Part shown: positions 16,234-25,199 of the stretch, one piece after another | Position numbering within the stretch: position 1 is the first letter of the stretch | How the letters are laid out: every line of letters begins with the position of its first letter | Origin: HK1 sp965215295 | GTDB lineage: Bacteria; Pseudomonadota; Gammaproteobacteria; HK1 | DNA length: 64,000 nucleotides | NCBI GenBank assembly: GCA_965215295.1 | Contig: OZ244045.1 | Location: 2,914,001-2,978,000, forward strand | Direction of reading: 5' to 3' | Position numbers and translations under genes: made by a program | The notes under the pieces: generated by a model | The model's input: only the letters and a program-made list of their open reading frames with translations | Database searches by the model: none | What the model was told of the DNA's origin: nothing

Positions 16234-18567
16234 ATGTCTACGGGAATCGGGGATCGCGTCCTTCGCAAGGAAGACGCCCGGCATCTTGCCGGCAAGGCGC
16301 AGTTCGTCGGCGATCTCTCCTTCCCCGGGCTGTGGGAGGTCGCGTTCGTGCGAAGCCCGCTCGCGCACGCCCGCATCCGATCGATCACCGTCCCCGAACG
16401 CTTCGCGGGCCGCGTGTTCACCGCCGGCGACCTCGAAGGGGTTCGGCCGATCCGCGCGGAATCGAGCCTGCCCGGGTACAAGCCCTCCGACTACCCGCCG
16501 CTCGCCCGCGGCAAGGTGCGCTTCGCCGGGGAGTGCGTGGCGCTGTGCATCGCCCCGACCCGGGCCGAGGCGGAGGACATCGCCGAGGAGGTCGGGCTCG
16601 ACCTCGAAGCGTTACCCGCGGTCACCGACAGCCTGGCCGCGCGCCGGCCCGGTGCGCCCCGCGTGCACGACGATTGGGACGACAACCTCTTCCTCACCAC
16701 CTCGGCCGACGGCGACATCGAATCGGCGAGGGAACGCGCCGCCGTCGTCATCGAGCGCGAATACCGCACCGCCCGCCAGTGCATGGTGCCGCTGGAGGGC
16801 AAGGCGGTACTCGCCCGTCACGACGAACGCAGGGGACAGCTCGTCGTGTACACGTCCACCCAGGTGCCGCACCTCATCCGCACCGGGCTCTCGGAGCTCC
16901 TCGGGCTCGACCAGGCCGACGTGCGGGTCATCGCACCCGACGTGGGCGGCGGCTTCGGCTACAAGTGCGTGCTGCAGCCCGAGGAGATCTCGGTGTCGTG
17001 GGCGGCGATGCACACCGGGCGGCCGTTGCGCTGGGTCGAGGACCGGCGCGAGCACCTCACCGCGGGCGCCAACACCCGCCAGCACCACTACCGGCTCACC
17101 GCCTTCGCTGACGCGCGCGGGCGCCTGCTCGCGGTCGACGCGGAGATCACGGTGGACGTGGGCGCCTACTCGGTGTGGCCGTTCACCGCCTGCCTCGAAG
17201 CCGCGCAGGCCGGGGGCAACCTGCCGGGGCCGTATGCCTTCGACACCTACCGCTGCAAGACGTACTCCGTCGCGACCAACAAGCCCGGCTTCACGCCGTA
17301 TCGCGGCGTCGCCCGCCCGGGAGTGTGCTTCGCGATGGAGCTCACCATCGACGCGATCGCCCGCGCGGTGGGGCGCGAGCCGGCGGACGTGCGGGCGGAG
17401 AACCTCGTCCCGGCGGACGCGATGCCCTACACCAACGTCACCGGAAAGCACTACGACAGCGGCGACTACCCGGCGAGCGTCGCCGGGGCGCGGCGCATGA
17501 TCGGTCTCGACGCGGTGCGCGCACGCCAGGGCGCGCCGGAGCCGGACGGCCGCCTCGTCGGGGTCGGCTTCTCGACCTTCACCGAGCAGACCGCACACGG
17601 CACCAAGGTCTTCGGCGCATGGGGCCTGCCGCTCGTGCCCGGCTACGAGCAGGCGACGGTGAAGCTCGCCCCGAGCGGCACGGTGGAGGTGCGCTCGGGC
17701 AACCACTCCTTCGGCCAAGGCCTGGAGACGACGCTCGCCCAGGTCGCGAGCGAGCAGCTCGGCATCGGCGTGGACCGCATCAGGGTGACGATGGGCGATA
17801 CCGGCGAGACGCCCTACTCCACCGGCGCCTACGCATCGAGGGGCATGGTGATGGCCGGCGGCGCGGTGTCGAAGGCGGCGGAATCGCTCGCCGGGCGCAT
17901 CCGCACCCACGCGGCGCACCTCCTCCAGACCCGGGCGGACCGGGTCTCGCTCGCCGGCGGACGGGCGTTCGCCGGGGAGGCGAGCGTGTCCTTCGAAGAC
18001 GTCGCCCGCGCCTGGTACCTGCGCCCCGACCAGCTTCCCGACGACGTCGACACCCAAGGGCTCGAAGTCACCGAGGGCTACAAGCCCGAGGTGGACACCG
18101 GCGTCTTCACCTACGCCACCCACGCCGCGGTGGTCGCGGTGGACCCGGCCACCGGTGCGGTCGAGATCCTCGACTACGTGCTGTTCGAGGACTGCGGGCG
18201 GCGCGTGAACCCGATGATCCTCGAAGGACAGTCCTGGGGCGGCGCCGCGCAGGGGATCGGCACCGCGCTGTTCGAGGAGAGCCTCTACGACGACAACGGC
18301 CAACCGCTGACCTCGACCTTCGCGGACTACGTGCTGCCGGGACCGGTGGAGCTGCCGTCGATGCGGATCGAGCACACGGAGACCCTCTCGCCCTATACGC
18401 GCCATGGCATCAAGGGGATCGGGGAAGGCGCGGCCATCGCCCCGGCCGGCGCGGTGGTCAACGCGATCAACGACGCACTGCGGCCGCTGAACGTGGAGAT
18501 CGGCGAGATCCCGGCCACGCCGCGCCGGATCCTCGCCGCGATCCTCCAGGCGAACGCCGCGGGTTGA
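16234..18567 (+). CDS. Xanthine dehydrogenase/CO dehydrogenase family molybdopterin-binding subunit
   Basis: A 777-residue large subunit of the molybdenum hydroxylase family. The start at 16234 has GGGAGG 9 bases upstream and the typical opening GIGDRVLRKEDARHLAGKAQFVGD. Later motifs include VGGGFGYKCVLQPEE, GNHSFGQGLETTLAQVASEQ for molybdopterin contact, and KGIGEGAAIAPAGAVVNAI with the conserved active-site Glu. It hydroxylates a heterocycle, aldehyde or similar carbon using water. The FAD-binding and 2Fe-2S subunits normally encoded alongside are absent here. The gene heads a plus-strand block with an ABC importer and an HIBADH-like enzyme, suggesting catabolism of an imported compound (inference). 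Confidence 0.92.
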   Translation: MSTGIGDRVLRKEDARHLAGKAQFVGDLSFPGLWEVAFVRSPLAHARIRSITVPERFAGRVFTAGDLEGVRPIRAESSLPGYKPSDYPPLARGKVRFAGECVALCIAPTRAEAEDIAEEVGLDLEALPAVTDSLAARRPGAPRVHDDWDDNLFLTTSADGDIESARERAAVVIEREYRTARQCMVPLEGKAVLARHDERRGQLVVYTSTQVPHLIRTGLSELLGLDQADVRVIAPDVGGGFGYKCVLQPEEISVSWAAMHTGRPLRWVEDRREHLTAGANTRQHHYRLTAFADARGRLLAVDAEITVDVGAYSVWPFTACLEAAQAGGNLPGPYAFDTYRCKTYSVATNKPGFTPYRGVARPGVCFAMELTIDAIARAVGREPADVRAENLVPADAMPYTNVTGKHYDSGDYPASVAGARRMIGLDAVRARQGAPEPDGRLVGVGFSTFTEQTAHGTKVFGAWGLPLVPGYEQATVKLAPSGTVEVRSGNHSFGQGLETTLAQVASEQLGIGVDRIRVTMGDTGETPYSTGAYASRGMVMAGGAVSKAAESLAGRIRTHAAHLLQTRADRVSLAGGRAFAGEASVSFEDVARAWYLRPDQLPDDVDTQGLEVTEGYKPEVDTGVFTYATHAAVVAVDPATGAVEILDYVLFEDCGRRVNPMILEGQSWGGAAQGIGTALFEESLYDDNGQPLTSTFADYVLPGPVELPSMRIEHTETLSPYTRHGIKGIGEGAAIAPAGAVVNAINDALRPLNVEIGEIPATPRRILAAILQANAAG

Positions 18568-18573
18568 GCGCGC

Positions 18574-18591
18574 CGGCAGGCGGGCCTGCCG
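18574..18591 (+). terminator. Hairpin after the molybdopterin-subunit gene
   Basis: Stem CGGCAGG / CCTGCCG with a 4-base loop, starting 6 bp after the stop codon at 18567. It has no T-tract and is a possible 3'-end stabiliser or weak terminator. Confidence 0.4.
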
Positions 18592-18791
18592 CCGCCCGGG
18601 GTGCGATGCGCGCCCCGCCCACCGGACGGGTCCGGGCCGGAGCGCCATTGCCTGATCCGGGACACCGTGCCAACATGGGCCACGTTCCCACGGTACCGGG
18701 GAGTCCGAGACCGTCGGGACACCGCGCGCGGCCGCCCCGTTCTCCAAATGCTTCGCGACGTGACCGCCGCAACAGCCAGGGAGACAAAATC

Positions 18792-20330
18792 ATGAACACG
18801 ACCACCCGTCGCAGATTCCTGCAAACCGGCGCCGCCGGCGCCGTCGCCCTCAGCGTCCCCATCCGCTTCACCCGCGCCGCCAAGAAGGGCGGTGTCATGC
18901 GCATGGGCAAGGCACACGGCCAGACCGCCGACTCCCTCGATCCGGGGACCCACGAGAACGGCTTCACGATCGCCATGACCCATGGGTACAACATCTACCT
19001 GACCGAGGTGGCCGGAGACGGATCGCTGGTCGGTCAGCTCGCCGAGAGCTGGAATGCCTCGGCGGACGCCGCCACCTGGACCTTCAAGCTGCGCAAGGGA
19101 GTGACCTACCACAACGGCCGGGAAGTCACCGCCGAGGACGTGGTCGCATCCATCGACCACCACCGCGGCGAGGATTCGCAGTCCGCCGCCAAGCCGATCG
19201 TCTCGCCGATCACCGGCATGAAGGCCGACGGCAAGCACGTCGTGGTCTTCACCCTCGAATCCGGCAACGCCGACTTCCCGTTCATCGTCAGCGACTACCA
19301 CCTGCCGATCATGCCGAGCGACGGCGGCAAGCCCGACTGGCAGTCCGGCATCGGCGCGGGCCCGTACCGGATCAAGAGCTTCGAGCCGGGGGTGCGCCTG
19401 GACCTCGAGAAGTACGCGGACTACTGGAATTCGGACCGCGGGCACTTCGACGCGATCAACATGCTCACCATCGTCGACCCCGCCGCCCGCACCAACGCCC
19501 TCATCACCGGCGAGGTCGACGCCATCGACCGGGTCGACCTGAAGACGGTCCACCTGCTGAAGCGCCGCCAGGGGCTCAAGGTGCACTCCATCGCCGGCAC
19601 CCAGCACTACACCTTCCCGATGCGTACCAACGTCGCCCCGTTCAACGACAACAACGTGCGCCTGGCCCTCAAGCACGCCATCAACCGCGAGGAGATGGTC
19701 GAGAAGATCCTGCAGGGCTTCGGCGTCGTCGGGAACGACCACCCCATCGGCCCCGGCCAGCGCTTCTTCGCCAAGGACCTGGAGCAGCGCACCTACGACC
19801 CCGACAAGGCGAAGCACTACCTGAAGCAGGCGGGCGTGGACTCGCTCACGGTGGACCTGAGCGTCGCGGACGCGGCGTTCGCAGGCGCGGTGGATGCGGG
19901 GGCGCTGTTCGCGGAGAGCGCCAAGGTGGCGGGCATCGACCTGAACATCGTGCGCGAGCCGAACGACGGCTACTGGTCGAACGTGTGGAACAAGAAGCCG
20001 TTCTGCGCCTGCTACTGGGGCGGGCGGCCGACCGCCGACTGGATGTTCGCGACCGCCTACGAGGCCGGGGTGCCCTGGAACGACGCAGCGTGGGAGCACA
20101 CGCGCTTCAACGACCTGCTCGGGATCGCCCGGGCGGAGCTGGACGAGGCCAAGCGGCGCGCGATGTACGCGGAGATGCAGCAGATCGTGCGCGACGAGGG
20201 CGGCACCATCATCCCGATGTTCGCCTCCTACGTCTTCGCCACGTCCGAGAAGCTGGCCCTGTCGGAACAGATCGCCTCGAACTGGGATCTGGACGGCGAG
20301 CGCTGGATGGAGCGCTGGTCGTTCGCGTGA
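18792..20330 (+). CDS. ABC transporter substrate-binding protein, peptide/nickel (SBP_bac_5) family, Tat-exported
   Basis: A 512-residue receptor. The start at 18792 has an AGGGAG element upstream and a compact Tat signal (TTRRRFLQTGAAGAVALSVP). The mature part follows the oligopeptide-binding protein plan: LAESWNASADAATWTFKLR, YHNGREVTAEDVV, and a ligand-domain region NDGYWSNVWNKKPFCACYW. It is paralogous to the orphan receptor at 2036-3703. It is followed after a strong hairpin by the dppB-, dppC- and dppDF-like genes, so it is the cognate receptor of that importer. The ligand is unknown; many family members bind non-peptide solutes. Confidence 0.93.
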   Translation: MNTTTRRRFLQTGAAGAVALSVPIRFTRAAKKGGVMRMGKAHGQTADSLDPGTHENGFTIAMTHGYNIYLTEVAGDGSLVGQLAESWNASADAATWTFKLRKGVTYHNGREVTAEDVVASIDHHRGEDSQSAAKPIVSPITGMKADGKHVVVFTLESGNADFPFIVSDYHLPIMPSDGGKPDWQSGIGAGPYRIKSFEPGVRLDLEKYADYWNSDRGHFDAINMLTIVDPAARTNALITGEVDAIDRVDLKTVHLLKRRQGLKVHSIAGTQHYTFPMRTNVAPFNDNNVRLALKHAINREEMVEKILQGFGVVGNDHPIGPGQRFFAKDLEQRTYDPDKAKHYLKQAGVDSLTVDLSVADAAFAGAVDAGALFAESAKVAGIDLNIVREPNDGYWSNVWNKKPFCACYWGGRPTADWMFATAYEAGVPWNDAAWEHTRFNDLLGIARAELDEAKRRAMYAEMQQIVRDEGGTIIPMFASYVFATSEKLALSEQIASNWDLDGERWMERWSFA

Positions 20331-20359
20331 TCCGGCGCGGACGCACGGCCGGGAGACAT

Positions 20360-20392
20360 CCGGCCGGGGCGGCATCGCGCCGCCCCGGCCGG
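20360..20392 (+). terminator. Strong GC hairpin between receptor and permease genes
   Basis: A perfect 14-bp stem (20360-20373 with 20379-20392) and a 5-base loop ATCGC, 30 bp past the receptor stop codon. No T-run follows. As in the TRAP locus, a hairpin between receptor and permease genes is a common way to make more receptor than membrane subunits. Confidence 0.65.
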
Positions 20393-20563
20393 CCGACGCG
20401 GACCGGAGGTCCGATGGGCTCCGAGGGAATCGAGAGGATGGGACGGTGAAGGCCCCGCTTGCTCCACACCTGTGCGACGCCGGAACCGGCGGATGCACGC
20501 GGGCCCCGTCATAACCGGAAAGGCCCGGACGCATCCCGGCCACCGGAGCTAAGGAGGGAGACC

Positions 20564-21520
20564 ATGAAAGACGTGCTTTCACTGGTGGCCAAGCGGTTGG
20601 GACTCGGCTTCGTCACCCTGCTCGTCGTCTCGATCATCATCTTCGGGGCGGTGGAGCTGCTGCCGGGCGACCTCGCCGAGGCGATCCTCGGCCAGGCCGC
20701 GACCCCGGAGACGGTCAAGGCGATGCGCGAGGAGCTCGGGCTGGACCGCTCGGCCCCGGTGCGCTACGTCGAGTGGCTCGGAGGCGCGCTCCAGGGGGAC
20801 TTCGGGGTTTCGCTCGCCAACAAGCGCTCGGTGGCGGAGCAGCTCGGCCCGCGCTTCGAGAACACCCTCTTCCTCGCCGCGGTGGCGGCGGCGTTCTCCA
20901 TCCCGATCTCGATCGTGCTGGGAGTGCTGGCCGCCCTCTACCGCGAATCGGTATTCGACCGGATCGCGAACGTGACCACGCTCACGTCCATCTCGTCGCC
21001 GGAGTTCTTCCTCGGCTACATCCTCATCCTGTTCTTCTCCGTCCAGAATCCGTGGTTCCCCTCGATTTCGAGCGTCACCGGCGAGATGCCGTTCAGCGAG
21101 CGCGTCTTCGTCACCCTGCTGCCGGCCATCACCCTGACCCTGGTGGTGATCGCGCACATGATGCGCATGACCCGGGCCGCGATCATCGCCCTCCTGGCCT
21201 CCCCCTACATCGAGATGGCCCGGCTCAAGGGCGAGCCGCGCTGGAAGATCATCGCGGTGCACGCGCTGCCGAACGCGCTGGCCCCGATCATCAACGTGGT
21301 GGCGCTGAACCTCGCCTACCTCATCACCGGCGTGGTGCTGGTCGAGATCGTGTTCGTGTACCCCGGGGTCGGCCAGTTGCTGGTCGACAGCGTCACCAAG
21401 CGGGACTTCCCGGTCGTGCAGGCCTGCTGCCTGGTGTTCGCCGCGACCTACATCCTGCTGAACCTGCTGGCCGACGTGGGGGCGATCCTCTCCAACCCGC
21501 GCCTGCGGCATCCGAAGTGA
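20564..21520 (+). CDS. ABC transporter permease, DppB family
   Basis: A 318-residue inner-membrane permease. The start has a perfect AGGAGG 6 bases upstream. It shows the DppB plan: an N-terminal helix (GFVTLLVVSIIIFGAVELLPGD), a periplasmic segment, then five helices. The EAA-type cytoplasmic loop is YIEMARLKGEPRWKIIAVHALPN. The C-terminal FVYPGVGQLLVDSVTKRDFP is characteristic. It pairs with the permease encoded 10 bp downstream. Together with the double ATPase it imports the ligand of the upstream receptor. Confidence 0.93.
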   Translation: MKDVLSLVAKRLGLGFVTLLVVSIIIFGAVELLPGDLAEAILGQAATPETVKAMREELGLDRSAPVRYVEWLGGALQGDFGVSLANKRSVAEQLGPRFENTLFLAAVAAAFSIPISIVLGVLAALYRESVFDRIANVTTLTSISSPEFFLGYILILFFSVQNPWFPSISSVTGEMPFSERVFVTLLPAITLTLVVIAHMMRMTRAAIIALLASPYIEMARLKGEPRWKIIAVHALPNALAPIINVVALNLAYLITGVVLVEIVFVYPGVGQLLVDSVTKRDFPVVQACCLVFAATYILLNLLADVGAILSNPRLRHPK

Positions 21521-21530
21521 GGGCCGCGTC

Positions 21531-22592
21531 ATGAGCACATTCGCCATCGTCTTCTACGCGCTGATGATCGCGGCCTCCTGCCTGGCCGCCTACTACCGCC
21601 GGCGCGAAGCCTTCCTGGTGCTGTTCAGCCTGACCCTCATCTCGTTCCTGATGGGCCTGCTCGGGGGCGAATCGTGGCTGCGCACCATCGCGATCGCCAT
21701 CGGGCTGTTCTTCGCCTGCGCGGGCCTCGCCTACAGCTTCCGCGAATTCCTGTCGCAGACGCTGCCGCGCGAGACCGCCAAGGTGATACGCAACGCCCCG
21801 CTCACCGCCGCCTTCGGCATGTTCGTGATCCTGATCTACATCGTGGCCGCGATATTCGCGCCGGTGATCGCGCCCTACGGCGAGGCGGAGGTCGTCGGGA
21901 GCGCGTACGCGCCGGCCGACGAAAAGATGATCCTCGGCGGCGACCAGCTCGGGCGGGACATGTTCAGCCGCCTCATCTACGGCGCCCGCAACACGGTGGG
22001 CATCGCGCTGCTCACCACCGCCCTCGCGTTCCTGGTGGGCTCCCTCGCGGGCCTCATGGCGGCGACCCTCGGCGGCTGGGTGGACCAGGCCAGCGGGCGC
22101 GTCGTCGACACCCTGATGGCCATCCCGCAGCTCGTGTTCGCGTTGCTGCTGCTGACCATCGTCGGCACCAACGTCGTCAACCTCATCCTGGTGATCGCCC
22201 TGCTCTACTCGCCGCTGGTGTTCCGGCTCGCGCGGGCGGTGGCCGGCAACATCGTGGTGATGGACTACATCGAGGCGGCGCGGCTGCGCGGAGAGAAGAC
22301 CTGGTACCTGATCGTCAGCGAGATCCTGCCGAACGCGACCGCTCCGCTGGTGGCGGAGTTCGGGCTGCGCTTCTGCTTCGTGTTCCTCGCCATCTCCGCC
22401 CTCTCCTTCCTCGGCCTCGGCATCCAGCCGCCGACCGCGGACTGGGGCTCGATGGTGCGCGAGAACGCGACCCTCATCTCGTTCGGCGAAGTGACCCCGC
22501 TGATCCCGGCCGCGGCGATCGCGCTGCTGACGGTGGCCGTCAACTTCGTGGTGGACTGGATGCTCCACCTCTCCTCCGGCCTGAAGGAGTGA
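21531..22592 (+). CDS. ABC transporter permease, DppC family, with N-terminal extra helices
   Basis: A 353-residue permease. The canonical DppC body begins near residue 86 (NAPLTAAFGMFVILIYIVAAIFAPVIAPYG), continues with the ILGGDQLGRDMFSRLIYGAR region, and has the EAA loop YIEAARLRGEKTWYLIVSEILPN. It ends with the FLGLGIQPPTADWG motif. About 80 residues in front hold three further hydrophobic segments (residues about 3-20, 27-45 and 47-66) that usual DppC proteins lack. The start ATG at 21531 is 10 bp after the dppB stop; no better internal start with a ribosome-binding site was seen, so the extension seems real. Confidence 0.9.
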   Translation: MSTFAIVFYALMIAASCLAAYYRRREAFLVLFSLTLISFLMGLLGGESWLRTIAIAIGLFFACAGLAYSFREFLSQTLPRETAKVIRNAPLTAAFGMFVILIYIVAAIFAPVIAPYGEAEVVGSAYAPADEKMILGGDQLGRDMFSRLIYGARNTVGIALLTTALAFLVGSLAGLMAATLGGWVDQASGRVVDTLMAIPQLVFALLLLTIVGTNVVNLILVIALLYSPLVFRLARAVAGNIVVMDYIEAARLRGEKTWYLIVSEILPNATAPLVAEFGLRFCFVFLAISALSFLGLGIQPPTADWGSMVRENATLISFGEVTPLIPAAAIALLTVAVNFVVDWMLHLSSGLKE

Positions 22593-22596
22593 AACC

Positions 22597-24246
22597 ATGA
22601 GCGCGGAGAAAGGCTTGCTGCTGAAGATCCGGGGCCTTCGCATCGAAGGCCATGCCGACGAGAAGTGGTTCGAGATCGTGCACGGCATCGATCTCGACCT
22701 GCACCGCGGCGAGGTGATGGGCCTCATCGGGGAGTCCGGGGCCGGCAAATCGACGATCGGGCTCGCGGCCATGGGCTTCACCCGCGACGGCTGCCGCATC
22801 TCCGGCGGCAGCATCGAGTTCGACGGCATGGAGCTCACCTCCTCCCCCGAAGAGGACCTGCGCATGCTGCGCGGGGCGCGCATCGCCTACGTGGCGCAGT
22901 CGGCGGCGGCGTCGTTCAACCCGGCCCACAAGCTCATCGACCAGCACACCGCCGCTCCGGTGCAGCACAAGATCAAGACCCGGCGCGAGAGCGAAGAGGA
23001 CGCGATGGAGCTGTACCGGCGCCTGCGCCTGCCGAATCCCGAGGAGATCGGCTTCCGCTACCCGCACCAGGTCTCCGGCGGGCAGCTCCAGCGCGCGATG
23101 ACCGCAATGGCCATGAGCTGCCGGCCCGACCTCATCATCTTCGACGAGCCGACCACCGCCCTCGACGTCACCACCCAGATCGAGGTGCTGGCCGCGATCC
23201 GCGACATCGTCGACCAGTTCAACACCGCCGCGCTCTACATCACGCACGACCTCGCGGTGGTCGCGCAGATGGCCGACCGCATCAAGGTGCTGCTCAAGGG
23301 CGACGAGATCGAGGAGGCGGACACCCGCTCCATGCTCTCCTCGCCGAGGGAGGAGTACACCAAGTCGCTGTGGGCGGTGCGCAGCTTCCAGCGCCAGCAG
23401 AAACCGCCGGCGGCGTCCGGCGAGACGCCGGTGATCTCGGTAAGCGGAATCAGCGCCGCCTACGGCCCGGTGAAGGTCCTCGACGACGTCTCCTTCGACA
23501 TCCACCGGGGCCGCACGGTGGCGGTGGTCGGCGAGTCGGGGTCGGGCAAGTCGACCGCGGCGCGGTGCATCACCGGCCTCCTGCCGCCGACGAAGGGCGA
23601 GATCCGGTACAACGGCGAATCCCTGCCCGCGAGCTTCAAGGACCGCACGAAGGACCAGCTCCGCCAAGCGCAGATGATCTACCAGATGGCCGACACCGCG
23701 CTCAATCCGAAGAAGCGCATCGGCGAGATCATCGGGCGGCCGGTGGCCTTCTACCGGGGGCTGCGCGGAGCGGACCTGAAGAAGAGGGTGGACGAGCTGC
23801 TCGACCAGATCGAGCTCGAACCCTCGCAGTACTACCACCGCATCCCGTCCGAGCTCTCCGGCGGCCAGAAACAGCGGGTCGGCATCGCCCGGGCGCTCGC
23901 GGCCGAGCCCGAGTTCATCATCTGCGACGAGGTCACGAGCGCGCTCGACCAGCTCGTGGCCGAGGGGATCCTGAGGCTCCTCGACCGCCTCCAGGAAGAT
24001 CTGCACCTCGCGTACATGTTCATCACCCACGACCTCGCGACGGTGCGCGCGATCGCCGACGAGGTGGTCGTGATGAAGGAGGGCAAGGTGGTGGAAGCCG
24101 GTCCGAAGGACGAGATGTTCCACCCTCCCCACCACGAATACACCGACCTCCTGCTGTCCTCGGTGCCGGAGATGGACCCGGACTGGCTCGACGGGCTGCT
24201 GGAGCAGCGCGGCGTGGACAACATCGGCGAGGCGGCGAGGAAGTAG
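22597..24246 (+). CDS. Fused double ATP-binding subunit of a dipeptide-type ABC importer (DppD-DppF)
   Basis: A 549-residue protein with two complete ABC ATPase domains. Domain 1 has Walker A GESGAGKS, signature VSGGQLQRAM and Walker B LIIFDEPTTALD. Domain 2, from about residue 280, has Walker A GESGSGKS, signature LSGGQKQRVGIARAL and Walker B FIICDEVTSALD, where Val replaces the usual Pro after the catalytic Glu. The ATG lies 4 bases after the permease stop. It energises import through the two upstream permeases. Such fusions are common for GsiA/YejF-like transporters. Confidence 0.95.
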   Translation: MSAEKGLLLKIRGLRIEGHADEKWFEIVHGIDLDLHRGEVMGLIGESGAGKSTIGLAAMGFTRDGCRISGGSIEFDGMELTSSPEEDLRMLRGARIAYVAQSAAASFNPAHKLIDQHTAAPVQHKIKTRRESEEDAMELYRRLRLPNPEEIGFRYPHQVSGGQLQRAMTAMAMSCRPDLIIFDEPTTALDVTTQIEVLAAIRDIVDQFNTAALYITHDLAVVAQMADRIKVLLKGDEIEEADTRSMLSSPREEYTKSLWAVRSFQRQQKPPAASGETPVISVSGISAAYGPVKVLDDVSFDIHRGRTVAVVGESGSGKSTAARCITGLLPPTKGEIRYNGESLPASFKDRTKDQLRQAQMIYQMADTALNPKKRIGEIIGRPVAFYRGLRGADLKKRVDELLDQIELEPSQYYHRIPSELSGGQKQRVGIARALAAEPEFIICDEVTSALDQLVAEGILRLLDRLQEDLHLAYMFITHDLATVRAIADEVVVMKEGKVVEAGPKDEMFHPPHHEYTDLLLSSVPEMDPDWLDGLLEQRGVDNIGEAARK

Positions 24247-24271
24247 GGGAACGCGCGTTCCGGCCGTGTCC

Positions 24272-25171
24272 ATGACCCGAATCGCATTCATCGGCACCGG
24301 CAACATGGGCTTGCCGATGGTCCGCAACCTGCTCGCGGCGGGCCACCGGGTGCGCGCCCATGACGTCTCGCCCGAAGCGCTGGCCGAAGCGGTACGGGCC
24401 GGCGCAAGCGAGGCGGTGAGCCTTGCCGATGCGGTGGCCGGGGCGGAGATCGTCATCACGATGCTGCCCGAAGGGCGGCACGTGCGCGCGGCCTACCTGG
24501 GCGACGGCGGCAACGACGGCATCATCGGCCACGCGCCCGCGGAGGCGCTCCTCGCCGACTGCTCGACGATCGACATCGCGAGCGCGCGCGAGGTGGCGGC
24601 GGCGGCATCGGGGGCGGGCTACGAGATGATCGACGCCCCGGTCTCGGGCGGCGTCGCCGGCGCGGCGGCGGCCACCCTCACCTTCATGGTGGGCGGCTCC
24701 GCGGACGGCTTCGAGCGGGCTCGGCCGATCCTCGCCGCGATGGGGCGCAACGTCGCCCATGTCGGCGGTCCGGGGCACGGACAGGCCGCGAAGATATGCA
24801 ACAACATGATGGCGGGCATCTCGATGATCGGAGCGGCGGAGGTCGCCTGCCTCGGCGAGGCCCTCGGCCTCGACCCGAAGACGCTGTACGAAGTCCTCTC
24901 CACGTCGTCGGGCCAGACGTGGATGATGGACCACATGCACCCGGTCCCCGGAATCGTCGACGCCTCGGCCGCGAACCGGAACTACGCGCCCGGCTTCAAG
25001 GCGGCGCTCATGGCCAAGGACCTCGGGCTCGCGCAGAGAGCGGCGGCGGACACCGGCACGAGCACGCCGCTCGGGACGAACGCGGCGGCGCTCTATCGCA
25101 TGTTGTGCCACAACGGCGCGGGCGAGCTCGATTGCAGTGCGGTCTACAAGCTCCTCCACGGCGACCTGTAG
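24272..25171 (+). CDS. NAD(P)-dependent beta-hydroxyacid dehydrogenase (3-hydroxyisobutyrate dehydrogenase family)
   Basis: A 299-residue enzyme. The N-terminal Rossmann motif is IAFIGTGNMGLPMVRNLLAAGH. The substrate-binding region is DAPVSGGVAGAAAATLTFMVGG, and the catalytic lysine lies in GHGQAAKICNNMM. It ends with the all-helical domain including YAPGFKAALMAKDLGLA. It oxidises a 3-hydroxy acid or reduces the matching semialdehyde. It ends the plus-strand transporter block, 25 bp after the ATPase gene, and probably processes the imported compound. The stop codon is followed by three copies of a 7-mer (TAGCTCG). Confidence 0.9.
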   Translation: MTRIAFIGTGNMGLPMVRNLLAAGHRVRAHDVSPEALAEAVRAGASEAVSLADAVAGAEIVITMLPEGRHVRAAYLGDGGNDGIIGHAPAEALLADCSTIDIASAREVAAAASGAGYEMIDAPVSGGVAGAAAATLTFMVGGSADGFERARPILAAMGRNVAHVGGPGHGQAAKICNNMMAGISMIGAAEVACLGEALGLDPKTLYEVLSTSSGQTWMMDHMHPVPGIVDASAANRNYAPGFKAALMAKDLGLAQRAAADTGTSTPLGTNAAALYRMLCHNGAGELDCSAVYKLLHGDL

Positions 25172-25199
25172 CTCGTAGCTCGTAGCTCGTATCCGCCGC

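Noticed and set aside
16612..20582. Long minus-strand open frames opposite the molybdopterin subunit and the ABC receptor
   Set aside because: Low-complexity Arg/Val/His-rich translations with no motifs, mirrored on clear plus-strand genes.
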